Source: Crocinitomix sp. (lineage in GTDB: Bacteria; Bacteroidota; Bacteroidia; Flavobacteriales_D; Crocinitomicaceae). From it: 7,573 bases of DNA. The notes under the pieces are model-generated. The model worked only from the letters and a program-made list of their open reading frames with translations, was not told where the DNA came from and searched no databases. The stretch spans positions 1 through 7,573 of the forward strand of contig JADZFJ010000386.1 of assembly GCA_020849935.1 (NCBI GenBank), read 5' to 3'. Positions 1 to 7,573 of the stretch are shown here, one piece after another (position 1 is the stretch's first letter; each line of letters opens with the position of its first letter). A program made the translations under genes and the position numbers.

Positions 1-2362
1 CATTTTTAGCTTGCAATATTGTAATTCCCATTCCCGTTGAATCTGACGAGGTAAAAGTGATTTTGTTTTTAGCATCCCCGATGATACTTGCTGAATTATT
101 GATGATTAGTCCACCGTGATGAATGAAATCTAGCTGGGTATTCGGCTGAATAATCACTTCATATTGCGCAGGAATGTACAGCAATTGATCAATTTGATGG
201 GTGCCGCTTTTAAAAGTTAAGACATTTTTGTCGATTGTAAACAAGGTCGAATCTACTTTAAAATTCATCGCTAAAGCAATCCGTGGATGCATAGGTTTTG
301 GTTTTGGGAAATCAATAAACTTGCCTTTTAAGATTTTTTCTGATCCAGTAGGTTGAACATAAAAATACCGCGCTGGTTCTTGAGAAAATAGCATCGAACC
401 TGACGAAACTGGACTTCCTGGCTTAAATCCTTGGAGAAGGATCGATTTCTGAAAACGAATTAACGAATCTTTATTTGCCTTTACCGAATAGCCGATAATT
501 TCAAGTTCATTGGTATAGAAATTTTCAAAATCCACTTGATAGGTTGAATCTTGGAGGCGAGATTTATATGCGTTGATAGCAATTTCCTTTAATAACGGCG
601 GATTTTTTTGATGAAGATAGCGTGCCGTATCTTGCGGCTGACTCGTTGCGTAAGATGGTTGATTGGCTAAAAAAACATCCCATCGTTTATCTAAGGTTTC
701 AAGCTCTTTTCGAATCAAGGCAGCTTTAAGAAAATACGGTTGCGGATCAAACTTATAATTCGGAATTTCTTTTTGAATAAAGAATTCTGCCTTCGTTATT
801 TCTTCTTTCAGCGCTAGAAACGTATTCATTAAGTACCTTTCGTTGGAGAATTTTTTAAGCTTTTCGATATAAAATTTTCGGAAGGCTGGATTCATAAATA
901 ATTGAAGATGAATTCGATCTTCGGGAATGGACGTAGGGGATTCGCGGTTAAATGTAACGGTGGCAAATAAGGGGTTAAATGGCATTACCATTGGACTCAT
1001 ATCAAACCCAATATCTTCTAATTTAGTGGTAACAGGATTATAATAAAATCTTCTATTGTGCCATTTTAACGAATGATTTACATTTCCTAAATCCATCAAG
1101 GCGTAATAAGTGGCCATTTTTTCCAAATCAAAAATTTGTTCAGGATGCGCCGTTCCTTGTTTAAACATCGAAAGTAGGGTGGATCCGTTCAAAAATTGTT
1201 GACTTAATACAGGTGATTTAAGCGTACGTCCTTCTTTGAAACAGGTAATAATAGCGGCTTCGTAATAAGGAAATTCGACCTCGGAATTTTCGGTTAACTT
1301 ATACTTGGTTTGTGCCCAAAATCCAGTTTCATCCATTTTTAAAATAGGACCTTCCCTTCTTTTTTGACTTTCCAAAAGTTGTTTGTCAAAATGTTCTTCA
1401 ATGGCATAAGTTCCTTGATTTTCTCCATTTAAATTCACCTCTAAAAATTCGTAATTCGTTGCAAGAATTCCTTCGTTTTCACAGATTTTATGCAAAAGCC
1501 ATTCATGAATGAAATTACGGGTTTTGGGATGTTGAATCGAAAAAGTGCTCAATCCTCTATATGTAATGTTTTCGCCTGTCTTTATTCGGTAAGATGGGCT
1601 TCCGCTGATCAGGTGGTCAGTCCAATCTCCCTTTAACCTCAATTCAATTGGAATACTATCTCCATCCTGACAAATAAATCCATTCAGATACTCTTTCGAA
1701 TCCGTATCAATTATTTGTGCATTCAAGGTGTTTTTGATAATGGTATCCAATAAATTTTCACTCGAATCGGGCAAATAAATAGCCATCGAATGTTCTGGAT
1801 TTTGTTCGGTTTTTGGGCGATGTGCAAAACGCTGAATGATTAAATCATCAAAATAAGTTAACTCACCCGAACCTCCGACAAAAAGAAAAAAAGTTAAAGA
1901 ATCAAAATCCATCGCACAATTAAACTGAAGATGGTGTTTGAACCATCCCTTTTTATGTTCATAAAATCCATTTTCACGTGAACCTAATTTTGTAGCACTA
2001 TTTCCAGAAAAAACACACAATAATTCGCCTCCCGTTGTCCCTGATTTTTGCCAAACAGAAGCCGTAATAAATTCTCCTTTTCGAATATTTTTAAGTGTAA
2101 TTTCTGCGCTGTATGGATTCAGACTGTCCAATTTTATCGAATAACTTCCAGAAAACGAACAATCTCCAGATTGTGTCTCTCCTCCTTTAAACACAATTGA
2201 ATCCTCTTTAAAAACCCAATTCCCTAATTCATCTTGCACCCGATTTTCGGCACTACATTGATATTTTATAGGGAGGTCAGTTGACAAATTAACTCCATTC
2301 GAATCACATCCTACAAGAAACCCTGTCAAAAAAAAGAGAACGATAAAATGAAAACGAATCAT
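1..2362 (-). CDS. CotH-kinase-family lipoprotein with jelly-roll and β-helix parts (C-terminus cut off by window edge)
   Basis: The minus strand is open for 787 codons from the ATG at 2362 to the window edge. An in-frame TGA lies three codons upstream, which fixes the start. Residues 1-19 form a lipoprotein signal peptide (hydrophobic stretch, lipobox LVGC, Cys19), so the mature protein should be membrane-anchored outside the cytoplasm. Residues about 44-182 look like a β-sandwich jelly-roll ending in TYFDDLIIQRF, as in carbohydrate-binding-like modules. Residues about 197-500 match the CotH family: RLKGDW..HL....SYRI, HEWLLHK near 286, NLNGENQGTYAIEEHFDK, RREGPILK near 339, HNRRFYYNP near 436 and GFD near 454. 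From about residue 725 the pattern IPAQYEVIIQP, then GGLIINNSASIIG and ITFTSSDSTGMGI, suggests a right-handed parallel β-helix that continues past the edge. CotH of spore formers is an atypical protein kinase; the role of Bacteroidota homologues is not established. The gene is divergent from the penicillin-binding protein gene. Its substrate is unknown. The family call is firm; the jelly-roll and helix calls rest on pattern only. Confidence 0.85.
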   Translation of the reverse strand, partial: MIRFHFIVLFFLTGFLVGCDSNGVNLSTDLPIKYQCSAENRVQDELGNWVFKEDSIVFKGGETQSGDCSFSGSYSIKLDSLNPYSAEITLKNIRKGEFITASVWQKSGTTGGELLCVFSGNSATKLGSRENGFYEHKKGWFKHHLQFNCAMDFDSLTFFLFVGGSGELTYFDDLIIQRFAHRPKTEQNPEHSMAIYLPDSSENLLDTIIKNTLNAQIIDTDSKEYLNGFICQDGDSIPIELRLKGDWTDHLISGSPSYRIKTGENITYRGLSTFSIQHPKTRNFIHEWLLHKICENEGILATNYEFLEVNLNGENQGTYAIEEHFDKQLLESQKRREGPILKMDETGFWAQTKYKLTENSEVEFPYYEAAIITCFKEGRTLKSPVLSQQFLNGSTLLSMFKQGTAHPEQIFDLEKMATYYALMDLGNVNHSLKWHNRRFYYNPVTTKLEDIGFDMSPMVMPFNPLFATVTFNRESPTSIPEDRIHLQLFMNPAFRKFYIEKLKKFSNERYLMNTFLALKEEITKAEFFIQKEIPNYKFDPQPYFLKAALIRKELETLDKRWDVFLANQPSYATSQPQDTARYLHQKNPPLLKEIAINAYKSRLQDSTYQVDFENFYTNELEIIGYSVKANKDSLIRFQKSILLQGFKPGSPVSSGSMLFSQEPARYFYVQPTGSEKILKGKFIDFPKPKPMHPRIALAMNFKVDSTLFTIDKNVLTFKSGTHQIDQLLYIPAQYEVIIQPNTQLDFIHHGGLIINNSASIIGDAKNKITFTSSDSTGMGITILQAKN

Positions 2363-2407
2363 GGTATGTCAATAAAAATCTTCACAAAAGTGCGAAAATA
2401 AGAAACA

Positions 2408-2415
2408 CAAACTTA
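2408..2415 (-). promoter_or_regulatory. Candidate -7 promoter element of the lipoprotein gene
   Basis: Read on the minus strand the bases are TAAGTTTG, an exact match to the Bacteroidota -7 consensus TAnnTTTG. The element ends 45 bases before the ATG at 2362, so the leader would be about 40 nt. No clear TTG is seen at the expected -33 position, so the call is tentative; one exact match in AT-rich DNA can occur by chance. Confidence 0.4.
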
Positions 2416-2440
2416 ACATACCTACTTGTTACAGACGAAA

Positions 2441-2464
2441 GCATAAAAACAATTCATTTTATGC
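2441..2464. repeat. Perfect 8-bp inverted repeat with 8-nt spacer, possible operator
   Basis: GCATAAAA at 2441-2448 and TTTTATGC at 2457-2464 are exact reverse complements around an 8-base spacer. The repeat lies just upstream of the candidate lipoprotein promoter and about 130 bp from the penicillin-binding protein start. That placement suits a regulator bound between divergent genes. It is not a terminator, because genes diverge from it on both sides. Chance occurrence is possible because the arms are AT-rich. Confidence 0.35.
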
Positions 2465-2530
2465 GATTTTTGATTAGAAACAAACGAATAATTTCATTCT
2501 TTCAGCTCTTAATTAAAAATTTCGTGATAA

Positions 2531-2547
2531 TGTGAAGCCGAATCACA
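2531..2547. repeat. TGTGA-N7-TCACA inverted repeat, weakly CRP/FNR-like
   Basis: TGTGA (2531-2535) and TCACA (2543-2547) form an inverted repeat starting 62 bases before the penicillin-binding protein ATG. The half-sites equal those of the enterobacterial CRP consensus, but the spacer is 7 rather than 6 bases. A real CRP-type site is therefore doubtful; it may be another factor's site or chance. Confidence 0.2.
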
Positions 2548-2592
2548 CGATTAAAGGTAATTTTCTTAATTTTACGGTTTTGGAATAGACAC

Positions 2593-4986
2593 ATGAAGAA
2601 AGAAGTCACAGCTACACAAGAATTATCAAAAAGGGCACAAAAAATTATCCTAACGGTGCTTTGGGTGGGTGCGTTTTTGCCATTATTGGTGGTTATAATA
2701 ATGTTATCGCTTGCATGGTCAGGAATTCCATCCCACGAAGAATTAGCGAATCCACCTGATAAACAAGCGTCTATCATTTATTCATCAGATGGAGAAGAAA
2801 TGGGCCGATTTTGGTCGGTGAATAGAAAAAGTATCAATTATAATGAAATTTCACCATACGTAATTTCTGCATTGGTTGCCACCGAAGATGAACGTTACTT
2901 CAAACACGCCGGAATCGATGGTGTTGGATTGGCTCGAGCACTTTCATTTGCAGCGGTTGGAGCGAATGGCGGTGGTGCAAGTACTCTTTCACAACAATTA
3001 GCGAAACTTCTTTATACCGCTACTGATGAGGAAAACGGGGGTGTTGCGAAAGATCGTTGGAGCAGGTTAGAACAAAAATTTGGTGAAAACATTTTGGCGG
3101 TGCGATTGGAAAGACAATACACCAAAGAAGAAATTATCGCCATGTACTTAAATAATTTTGACTTTTTATACAACGCGGTAGGAATTGCATCCGCCTCTCA
3201 AGTTTATTTTAACACGACTCCAGACAAATTAAAAATGGAAGAAGCTGCCATGTTGGTTGGAATGTGTAAAAATCCTGGCATGTTTAATCCGTTAAAATTT
3301 CAATATCGAAATTACCCTGCAGGAGACGAAGGGAGACAACAATATGAGCGAGATAGCACCCGTGCGTACGACAGAAGAAATACGGTTTTACATCAATGGT
3401 TAAAAAATAGTGAAGCAGGAAACGAAGGTTTAACCGCGACGATTACAGAAGCACAATATGATTCCTTAATTAAACTTCCAATTAAAGTGGATTATCAAAT
3501 TGTGGATCACAAAGCTGGATTAGCTCCTCATTTTAGAGAAATGTTGCGTCAAGAATTAACGAGCAAATTGAAAGAAAAAAATGAGGATGGAAGCTTAAAA
3601 TACAAAAAACCAGACGGCACCGAATACAATATTTATAAAGACGGTTTACGAATTTACACCACCATCGATTCGCGTATGCAAAAACATGCCGAATATGCAG
3701 TGCAAGAGCACATGGAAAGTGTTTTGCAATATGAATTTGACAAGAACAATAAAAAGAACAAACGACCTCCGTTTGGGGATGAAGTAGCGGATGAACGGAT
3801 TGCTCAAATCATGAACAGTGCGGTAAAAAATTCGGACCGTTACCGTGGATTAAAAGCAAATAATGCCTCTCAATCAGAAATTGACAAATCGTTCAACACG
3901 CCAATTAAAATGCGGGTTTTCTCGTATAAAGGTGATTTTGATACCATTATGTCTCCAAATGATTCGATTAAATATTACAAAGGAATTCTCCAAGCAGGTT
4001 TAATGTCAATGGATCCGAAATCTGGATTTGTGAAAGCTTGGGTGGGTGGTCCTGATTTTAATCACTTTGCATTTGACCACGTAAAACAAGCAAAACGGCA
4101 AGTTGGTTCGACCATGAAACCGTTTGTTTATGCCGCAGCTTTGGATTTAGGTGTGATTACTCCATGTAAAACCTTTATTGATATGCCCTATTCAATCGGT
4201 CGTTGGACACCAGCTACAGGTACGGATAATACTGGACAACCAATTCCAACAAAATGTGGATTGGCAGGTTCAATCAATAATATTGCGGTGGCGGTGATGA
4301 AAGAAATGGGAGAAACGGCAGGACCGATCCGTATGGCAAAAGTTCTAAAAAACGTTGGGATTGATTTGCGTCCAGAAGATATTGTGCCCTCTATGTGCCT
4401 TGGGCCAATGGACATTTCATTGTACGACATGGTGGGTGCACAAAGTACATTTGCAAATGAAGGCGTCTTTATTAAGCCTATTTATGTCATGAGAGTTGAA
4501 GACAGAAATGGAAACGTAATTATCGACATGGAATTTGTGACGCGTGAGGCGATGAACGAAAATTTGGCGTATACCATGATTAATATGTTAAAAGGATCGG
4601 TCAATGGAGCAGCCAATATTCATCAAGGAGGAAGAGTGTATGCAACAAGTAGTACTTTACGAGGTGGTCAAGCTTGGGGAGGAATTTCTTATCCTACCGC
4701 AGGCAAAACAGGAACCACGAATAGTGCAGCGGATGGTTGGTTTATTGGATTAACTCCCGATTTAGTTACTGGAGTTTGGGTGGGAGCAGATGACCGTGAC
4801 ATTCACTTTAGAAGTTATCCTTGGGGACAAGGCGCTCGAATGGCATTACCAATTTATGGGTATTACATGCAACAAGTTTATAAAGACGAAAAAATAAAAA
4901 TTTCAAAAGGAGACTTTAAAGCTCCGGCAAATTACGACAACAGTATTTTCCAATGTGCCTTTGAGGAGCAAGGTCCTGAATTATAA
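2593..4986 (+). CDS. mrcA: Class A penicillin-binding protein (PBP1A-type): peptidoglycan glycosyltransferase and DD-transpeptidase
   Basis: This 797-residue bifunctional enzyme polymerises lipid II into glycan strands and cross-links their stem peptides on the outer face of the cytoplasmic membrane. A short basic N-terminus is followed by one membrane span (about residues 17-41). The GT51 domain (about 60-290) shows the catalytic-Glu motif [10 protein letters not shown] (Glu98), [12 protein letters not shown] (127-138) and [16 protein letters not shown] (174-189). The transpeptidase domain (about 460-760) has all three active-site motifs: STMK with the acyl-accepting Ser506, SIN at 560-562 and KTGT at 705-708. 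A charged, lysine-rich linker (about 380-440) separates the halves. The length is normal and nothing is missing, so it should be active. The ATG at 2593 places the basic segment and membrane span correctly, although no Shine-Dalgarno sequence is seen. The stop is 10 bases before scoA, implying cotranscription. The exact PBP1 subtype name is by similarity. Confidence 0.96.
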   Translation: MKKEVTATQELSKRAQKIILTVLWVGAFLPLLVVIIMLSLAWSGIPSHEELANPPDKQASIIYSSDGEEMGRFWSVNRKSINYNEISPYVISALVATEDERYFKHAGIDGVGLARALSFAAVGANGGGASTLSQQLAKLLYTATDEENGGVAKDRWSRLEQKFGENILAVRLERQYTKEEIIAMYLNNFDFLYNAVGIASASQVYFNTTPDKLKMEEAAMLVGMCKNPGMFNPLKFQYRNYPAGDEGRQQYERDSTRAYDRRNTVLHQWLKNSEAGNEGLTATITEAQYDSLIKLPIKVDYQIVDHKAGLAPHFREMLRQELTSKLKEKNEDGSLKYKKPDGTEYNIYKDGLRIYTTIDSRMQKHAEYAVQEHMESVLQYEFDKNNKKNKRPPFGDEVADERIAQIMNSAVKNSDRYRGLKANNASQSEIDKSFNTPIKMRVFSYKGDFDTIMSPNDSIKYYKGILQAGLMSMDPKSGFVKAWVGGPDFNHFAFDHVKQAKRQVGSTMKPFVYAAALDLGVITPCKTFIDMPYSIGRWTPATGTDNTGQPIPTKCGLAGSINNIAVAVMKEMGETAGPIRMAKVLKNVGIDLRPEDIVPSMCLGPMDISLYDMVGAQSTFANEGVFIKPIYVMRVEDRNGNVIIDMEFVTREAMNENLAYTMINMLKGSVNGAANIHQGGRVYATSSTLRGGQAWGGISYPTAGKTGTTNSAADGWFIGLTPDLVTGVWVGADDRDIHFRSYPWGQGARMALPIYGYYMQQVYKDEKIKISKGDFKAPANYDNSIFQCAFEEQGPEL

Positions 4987-4996
4987 AATTTTTGAG

Positions 4997-5695
4997 ATGA
5001 ACAAAGTAGTAAAAAATAGCACCGAAGCCTTGGCAGGAATCCAAGATGGGATGACGTTAATGGTGGGTGGTTTTGGTTTGTGTGGAATCCCTGAAAACAG
5101 CATCGCCAAATTGGTTGAAATGGGCGTTAAGGATCTTACTTGTATCTCAAACAATGCAGGGGTAGATGATTTTGGATTGGGTTTACTTTTACAAAAAAAA
5201 CAAGTGCGTAAAATGATCTCTTCGTACGTTGGTGAAAACGAAGAATTTGAACGTCAAATGTTGAGTGGCGAATTGGAAGTTGATTTGATTCCACAAGGTT
5301 CGTTGGCAGAAAGATGTCGCGCGGGTGGAGCTGGAATTCCTGCTTTTTATACTCCTGCCGGTTATGGCACTGAAATCGCCGAAGGGAAAGAAACAAAAGT
5401 ATTTGACGGTAAACCGCATATTTTAGAAACCGCCTTAACTGCTGATTTTGCGATTGTAAAAGCATGGAAAGCTGATACTGCTGGAAATTTAATTTATAAA
5501 TCAACAGCACGCAATTTTAACCCCATGATGGCCATGGCAGGGAAAATCACGATCGCTGAAGTAGAAGAAATTGTTCCTGCGGGTGAATTGGATCCTAATT
5601 TTATTCATACCCCAGGCATTTTTGTTCAACGGGTGTTTAAAGGCGAACATTTCGAAAAAAGAATCGAACAAAGAACAGTACGATCAAAAGGATAG
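4997..5695 (+). CDS. scoA: 3-oxoacid (succinyl-CoA:acetoacetate) CoA-transferase, subunit A
   Basis: The 232-residue product is the A subunit of a family I CoA-transferase, a cytoplasmic enzyme that moves CoA from succinyl-CoA to acetoacetate in ketone-body or acetoacetate use. The family signature is complete at residues 17-32 ([16 protein letters not shown]). Further conserved stretches are ISNNAG (50-55), [20 protein letters not shown] (99-118), the adjoining TPAGYGT, and [16 protein letters not shown] (168-183). The catalytic glutamate of this family sits in subunit B, so this protein cannot work alone, yet no B gene follows or precedes it here. I chose the ATG at 4997 because it gives the usual family length and N-terminus. 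An in-frame ATG at 4955 would add 14 unconserved residues and overlap the penicillin-binding protein gene. The 10-base gap suggests shared transcription with that gene. Other acids as substrate (for example another 3-oxoacid) cannot be excluded. Confidence 0.93.
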   Translation: MNKVVKNSTEALAGIQDGMTLMVGGFGLCGIPENSIAKLVEMGVKDLTCISNNAGVDDFGLGLLLQKKQVRKMISSYVGENEEFERQMLSGELEVDLIPQGSLAERCRAGGAGIPAFYTPAGYGTEIAEGKETKVFDGKPHILETALTADFAIVKAWKADTAGNLIYKSTARNFNPMMAMAGKITIAEVEEIVPAGELDPNFIHTPGIFVQRVFKGEHFEKRIEQRTVRSKG

Positions 5696-5725
5696 TCAAA
5701 CGGAGGTAGTGGAAAATTGATCGTA
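5679..5725 (+). repeat. 9-bp inverted repeat linking the scoA end to the next start codon
   Basis: TACGATCAA (5679-5687) lies in the last codons of scoA. Its exact reverse complement TTGATCGTA (5717-5725) ends on the A of the next gene's ATG. In the mRNA this would pair across a 29-nt loop and cover the bases just before the start codon. Ribosomes finishing scoA would melt the upstream arm. The pairing is seen directly; the regulatory role is inferred. Confidence 0.4.
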
Positions 5726-5757
5726 TGCAAACGGAAAGCAACCTTTTTACCACCTCC
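5702..5757 (+). promoter_or_regulatory. Candidate mRNA hairpin with the glycosyltransferase start codon in its loop
   Basis: Bases 5702-5715 can pair with 5744-5757 over 14 positions with a single A-C mismatch (5708/5751) and two G-U pairs, leaving a 28-nt loop that contains the ATG at 5725. The stem takes in GGAGG at 5702-5706, the only Shine-Dalgarno-like sequence near this start. That sequence is 18 bases from the ATG, too far to be a normal ribosome site. No U-run follows, so this is not an intrinsic terminator. Its pairing crosses that of the 5679/5717 repeat, so the two would form a pseudoknot or compete. Confidence 0.35.
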
Positions 5758-7573
5758 TACTTTTCTAAGCTTGATAAAAAAATAATTGCTGCACTTTTTG
5801 TCCTGTTGTGGACATTTTTGTTCATTCGCGCCATTTATGTCCCTGTTTTACACGATGAAATAGCGACTTTCTTTTATTACATTCAATCCGATAATTATTT
5901 GCCACCAAAAGCCCATTGGGACGCCAATAACCATGTGCTCAATTCATTTTTATCCAATATTTCTTATCACCTCTTTGGCTCCTCGCCCCTCGCCTTGCGT
6001 TTGCCAAATGTATTGAGCTATGGGATTTTCTTTCTTTTTGTTTTTCGAATTGCTGGTCGCTTAAAAACAAGTTTTTTACGTTGGGGATTTTTACTCGCAC
6101 TAACCTGTTCACACTACCTTTTCGAATATTTTGGCGAGTGTCGAGGATATGGCATGTCAATGGCTTTGTTGATGGCGGCTTTGTATTATTTCCTCAGAAT
6201 TATTGACACAAAAAAAAGGGTCTATTACCTTTTGACGGCACTCAGTTTATTTCTAGCAACCTCGGCTAATTTAACCTTGATTCTGCCTGCGGTTTTGATC
6301 TTTGCGAGTCTTTTTGTTCATCTCTTATTTACCTATTTTCCAAAACAAAAAACACGGTTTTTTGTCGATAGTTTTCTTCTAGGAATTCTAGGCGCTCCCT
6401 TTCTCATCCTTGCCAAACAATCCTTTATTTTACGAGAAAAAGGGGCCCTTTATTATGGTGGCGACAATGGCTTTTACGAAATTACTGTAAAATCTCTAAG
6501 TACATATTATACAGATTTTTATTCGACACCAATTGCCTTTGGAATTACCCTTATTTTTTGCGGAATTTTCGTTTTTTTAATCGCAGGGATGATTCGAAAA
6601 AGATCCATCACATTACTCCTTTCTTCGCATTATTTCTTTGGAATATTATTGGTGGGCAATGTGGTTTGTATCTTATTAGTATCTCATTTATTAAAAGTCA
6701 ATTTTCCAGAAGATCGCGCAGCAATGCATTTGTACCTACTTTTTATTGGAGGATTTATTTTCACCCTTGACCAATTGACTGAACGCTTTAAAAAAAGCTA
6801 TTTGCTCGGTGGACTCGTTTTTTATTTTCCCCTCATTTTTATCCTTCACCTCTCATTTAGAAACTCTGTTTTTTCATCAGAAGAGCGCACAAGTTTTGCC
6901 TTTTTTGATTATGTCAGCGCCTCTGAACGGACGTTTAAATTCCCTGCCACCGTTGGAGGATATAAAACCCAAGAATTTTGTTGGTATTATATGAATTCGC
7001 AAGCTGGTGGCCACGAAGCTAAAATCCAAACCAACTATCACATTGCCTTGGACGCCGATTTCCAAGTGGTTCGAGACGGACGCATTGAGGATTCGATTCT
7101 CTTTGCTTATTACACGCCGGTTTTAAACGATCCTGCTACCCATTTGACCTTGTTTGAGCGGAAAAAGAAATTACCTAAAAAATTAGTCCTCGAACAAAAT
7201 GTCGTTCCAACCGCAGGCATCATTGCTGATGAATACCACAATATCCTTGAAATGGAGGTGGATAGTTTTCTAAATAAAACGATGTATATAGGTGCAGAAA
7301 TGACCTTACTCGCAGAAAGTAAACCCTTTATTGCCTGGTTGGCGGTGACGGTCAATGATTCGTTAGGGAATTCGTTATACCAAGAATACATCGCCTTGGA
7401 TTGGCTTCGAAAAAATTGGGATGGCAAAGAGAATAACCTTTTACAAGGCACACTTTTGCACCACATTCCAGCGGGATCAAAAACGTTGAAATTTTACATT
7501 TGGAATATTGAAAAAACGAAGTATTCGATTCCAAATGGAAAATGTTACCTTTATGATTTGGAACGAGATTTTA
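5725..7573 (+). CDS. Multi-span membrane protein, GT-C-like glycosyltransferase with extracytoplasmic tail (3' end cut off by window edge)
   Basis: The frame is open for 616 codons from the ATG at 5725 to the window edge; an in-frame TAG at 5707 and no other ATG between them fix the start. Many hydrophobic segments fill residues about 20-385. The first (about 20-42) ends in a loop with Asp44-Glu45, matching the acidic catalytic pair of GT-C enzymes that use lipid-linked sugars. Also typical are WDANNHVLN (65-73), SPLALRLPNVL, CRGYGMS (139-145; the family usually has RGYG) and NFPEDRAAMHLY before a late span. From about 385 to the edge the protein is soluble and probably β-rich, presumably outside the cytoplasmic membrane. 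It likely transfers a sugar to an envelope acceptor, but neither donor nor acceptor can be read from the sequence. The gap after scoA is 29 bases, so it is probably in the same transcript. The membrane-protein call is firm; the glycosyltransferase call is good but based on motifs. Confidence 0.75.
   Translation, partial: MQTESNLFTTSYFSKLDKKIIAALFVLLWTFLFIRAIYVPVLHDEIATFFYYIQSDNYLPPKAHWDANNHVLNSFLSNISYHLFGSSPLALRLPNVLSYGIFFLFVFRIAGRLKTSFLRWGFLLALTCSHYLFEYFGECRGYGMSMALLMAALYYFLRIIDTKKRVYYLLTALSLFLATSANLTLILPAVLIFASLFVHLLFTYFPKQKTRFFVDSFLLGILGAPFLILAKQSFILREKGALYYGGDNGFYEITVKSLSTYYTDFYSTPIAFGITLIFCGIFVFLIAGMIRKRSITLLLSSHYFFGILLVGNVVCILLVSHLLKVNFPEDRAAMHLYLLFIGGFIFTLDQLTERFKKSYLLGGLVFYFPLIFILHLSFRNSVFSSEERTSFAFFDYVSASERTFKFPATVGGYKTQEFCWYYMNSQAGGHEAKIQTNYHIALDADFQVVRDGRIEDSILFAYYTPVLNDPATHLTLFERKKKLPKKLVLEQNVVPTAGIIADEYHNILEMEVDSFLNKTMYIGAEMTLLAESKPFIAWLAVTVNDSLGNSLYQEYIALDWLRKNWDGKENNLLQGTLLHHIPAGSKTLKFYIWNIEKTKYSIPNGKCYLYDLERDF

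Larger units (their letters stand above)
2363..2592. promoter_or_regulatory. Divergent intergenic region between the lipoprotein and penicillin-binding protein genes
   Basis: This AT-rich 230-bp stretch separates two divergently transcribed genes, so it should hold both promoters. I find one good Bacteroidota-type -7 element for the minus-strand gene and two small inverted repeats, listed separately. For the plus-strand gene there are only imperfect matches to TAnnTTTG, at 2465-2472 (GATTTTTG) and 2558-2565 (TAATTTTC), neither with a clear upstream TTG. No good Shine-Dalgarno sequence precedes either start, which is usual in Bacteroidota. I see no small gene in it. Confidence 0.6.

Noticed and set aside
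2502..2777. 91-codon minus-strand reading frame over the penicillin-binding protein start
   Set aside because: It is the shadow of a firmly identified gene, has no recognisable features and would block the promoter region.
4188..4430. Minus-strand reading frame inside the penicillin-binding protein gene
   Set aside because: It lies wholly within the conserved transpeptidase coding sequence and shows no protein-like motif.
4955..4996. In-frame ATG at 4955 as the start of scoA
   Set aside because: It adds 14 unconserved residues and overlaps the penicillin-binding protein gene; the ATG at 4997 gives the normal N-terminus and length.
5136..5510. Minus-strand reading frames of 124 and 76 codons inside scoA
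   Set aside because: They are antisense to strongly conserved CoA-transferase sequence and have low-complexity, non-protein-like composition.
5702..5706. GGAGG as the ribosome binding site of the glycosyltransferase gene
   Set aside because: It is 18 bases from the ATG, beyond the usual spacing, and Bacteroidota seldom rely on such sites; it is noted only as part of a stem.
5702..5757. Stem read as an intrinsic terminator after scoA
   Set aside because: The loop is 28 nt, no U-run follows, and the stem extends into the next coding region.
6558..6994. Two short plus-strand frames inside the glycosyltransferase region
   Set aside because: They are in another frame from the uninterrupted 616-codon gene, which has consistent membrane spans and motifs; no frameshift is needed.
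7110..7534. Minus-strand frames of 118 and 60 codons near the right edge
   Set aside because: They are antisense to the open glycosyltransferase frame and carry no recognisable domain.

Overview
The window comes from an AT-rich genome with the hallmarks of Bacteroidota, most likely a flavobacterium-like member. It has a lipoprotein with a CotH-kinase domain and a β-helix, a Bacteroidota-style class A penicillin-binding protein, little evidence of working Shine-Dalgarno sites, and a TAnnTTTG-type promoter element. The phylum call rests on protein and motif style only; no marker gene such as rRNA is present.

Layout. Positions 1-2362 (minus) hold a large secreted lipoprotein that runs off the left edge. 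It has a lipobox signal peptide, a jelly-roll-like domain, a CotH-kinase-type domain and the beginning of a parallel β-helix. A 230-bp divergent intergenic region follows, with a candidate promoter for the lipoprotein and two small inverted repeats. Three plus-strand genes then lie close together, probably in one transcript. They are a bifunctional class A penicillin-binding protein (2593-4986), subunit A of a 3-oxoacid (succinyl-CoA:acetoacetate) CoA-transferase (4997-5695), and a multi-membrane-span GT-C-like glycosyltransferase with a large extracytoplasmic tail (5725 to the right edge).

How the genes work together. The lipoprotein, the penicillin-binding protein and the glycosyltransferase all point to the cell envelope. 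The CoA-transferase subunit is metabolic and needs a B subunit, which is not next to it here. The scoA/glycosyltransferase junction is the most structured non-coding stretch. A 9-bp inverted repeat joins the end of scoA to the glycosyltransferase start, and it overlaps a 14-position stem whose loop holds the start codon. This layout would suit translational coupling. No RNA gene, CRISPR array, insertion sequence or convincing terminator is visible. No clearly new multi-gene system could be demonstrated; the best leads are the lipoprotein's domain combination and the junction structure.
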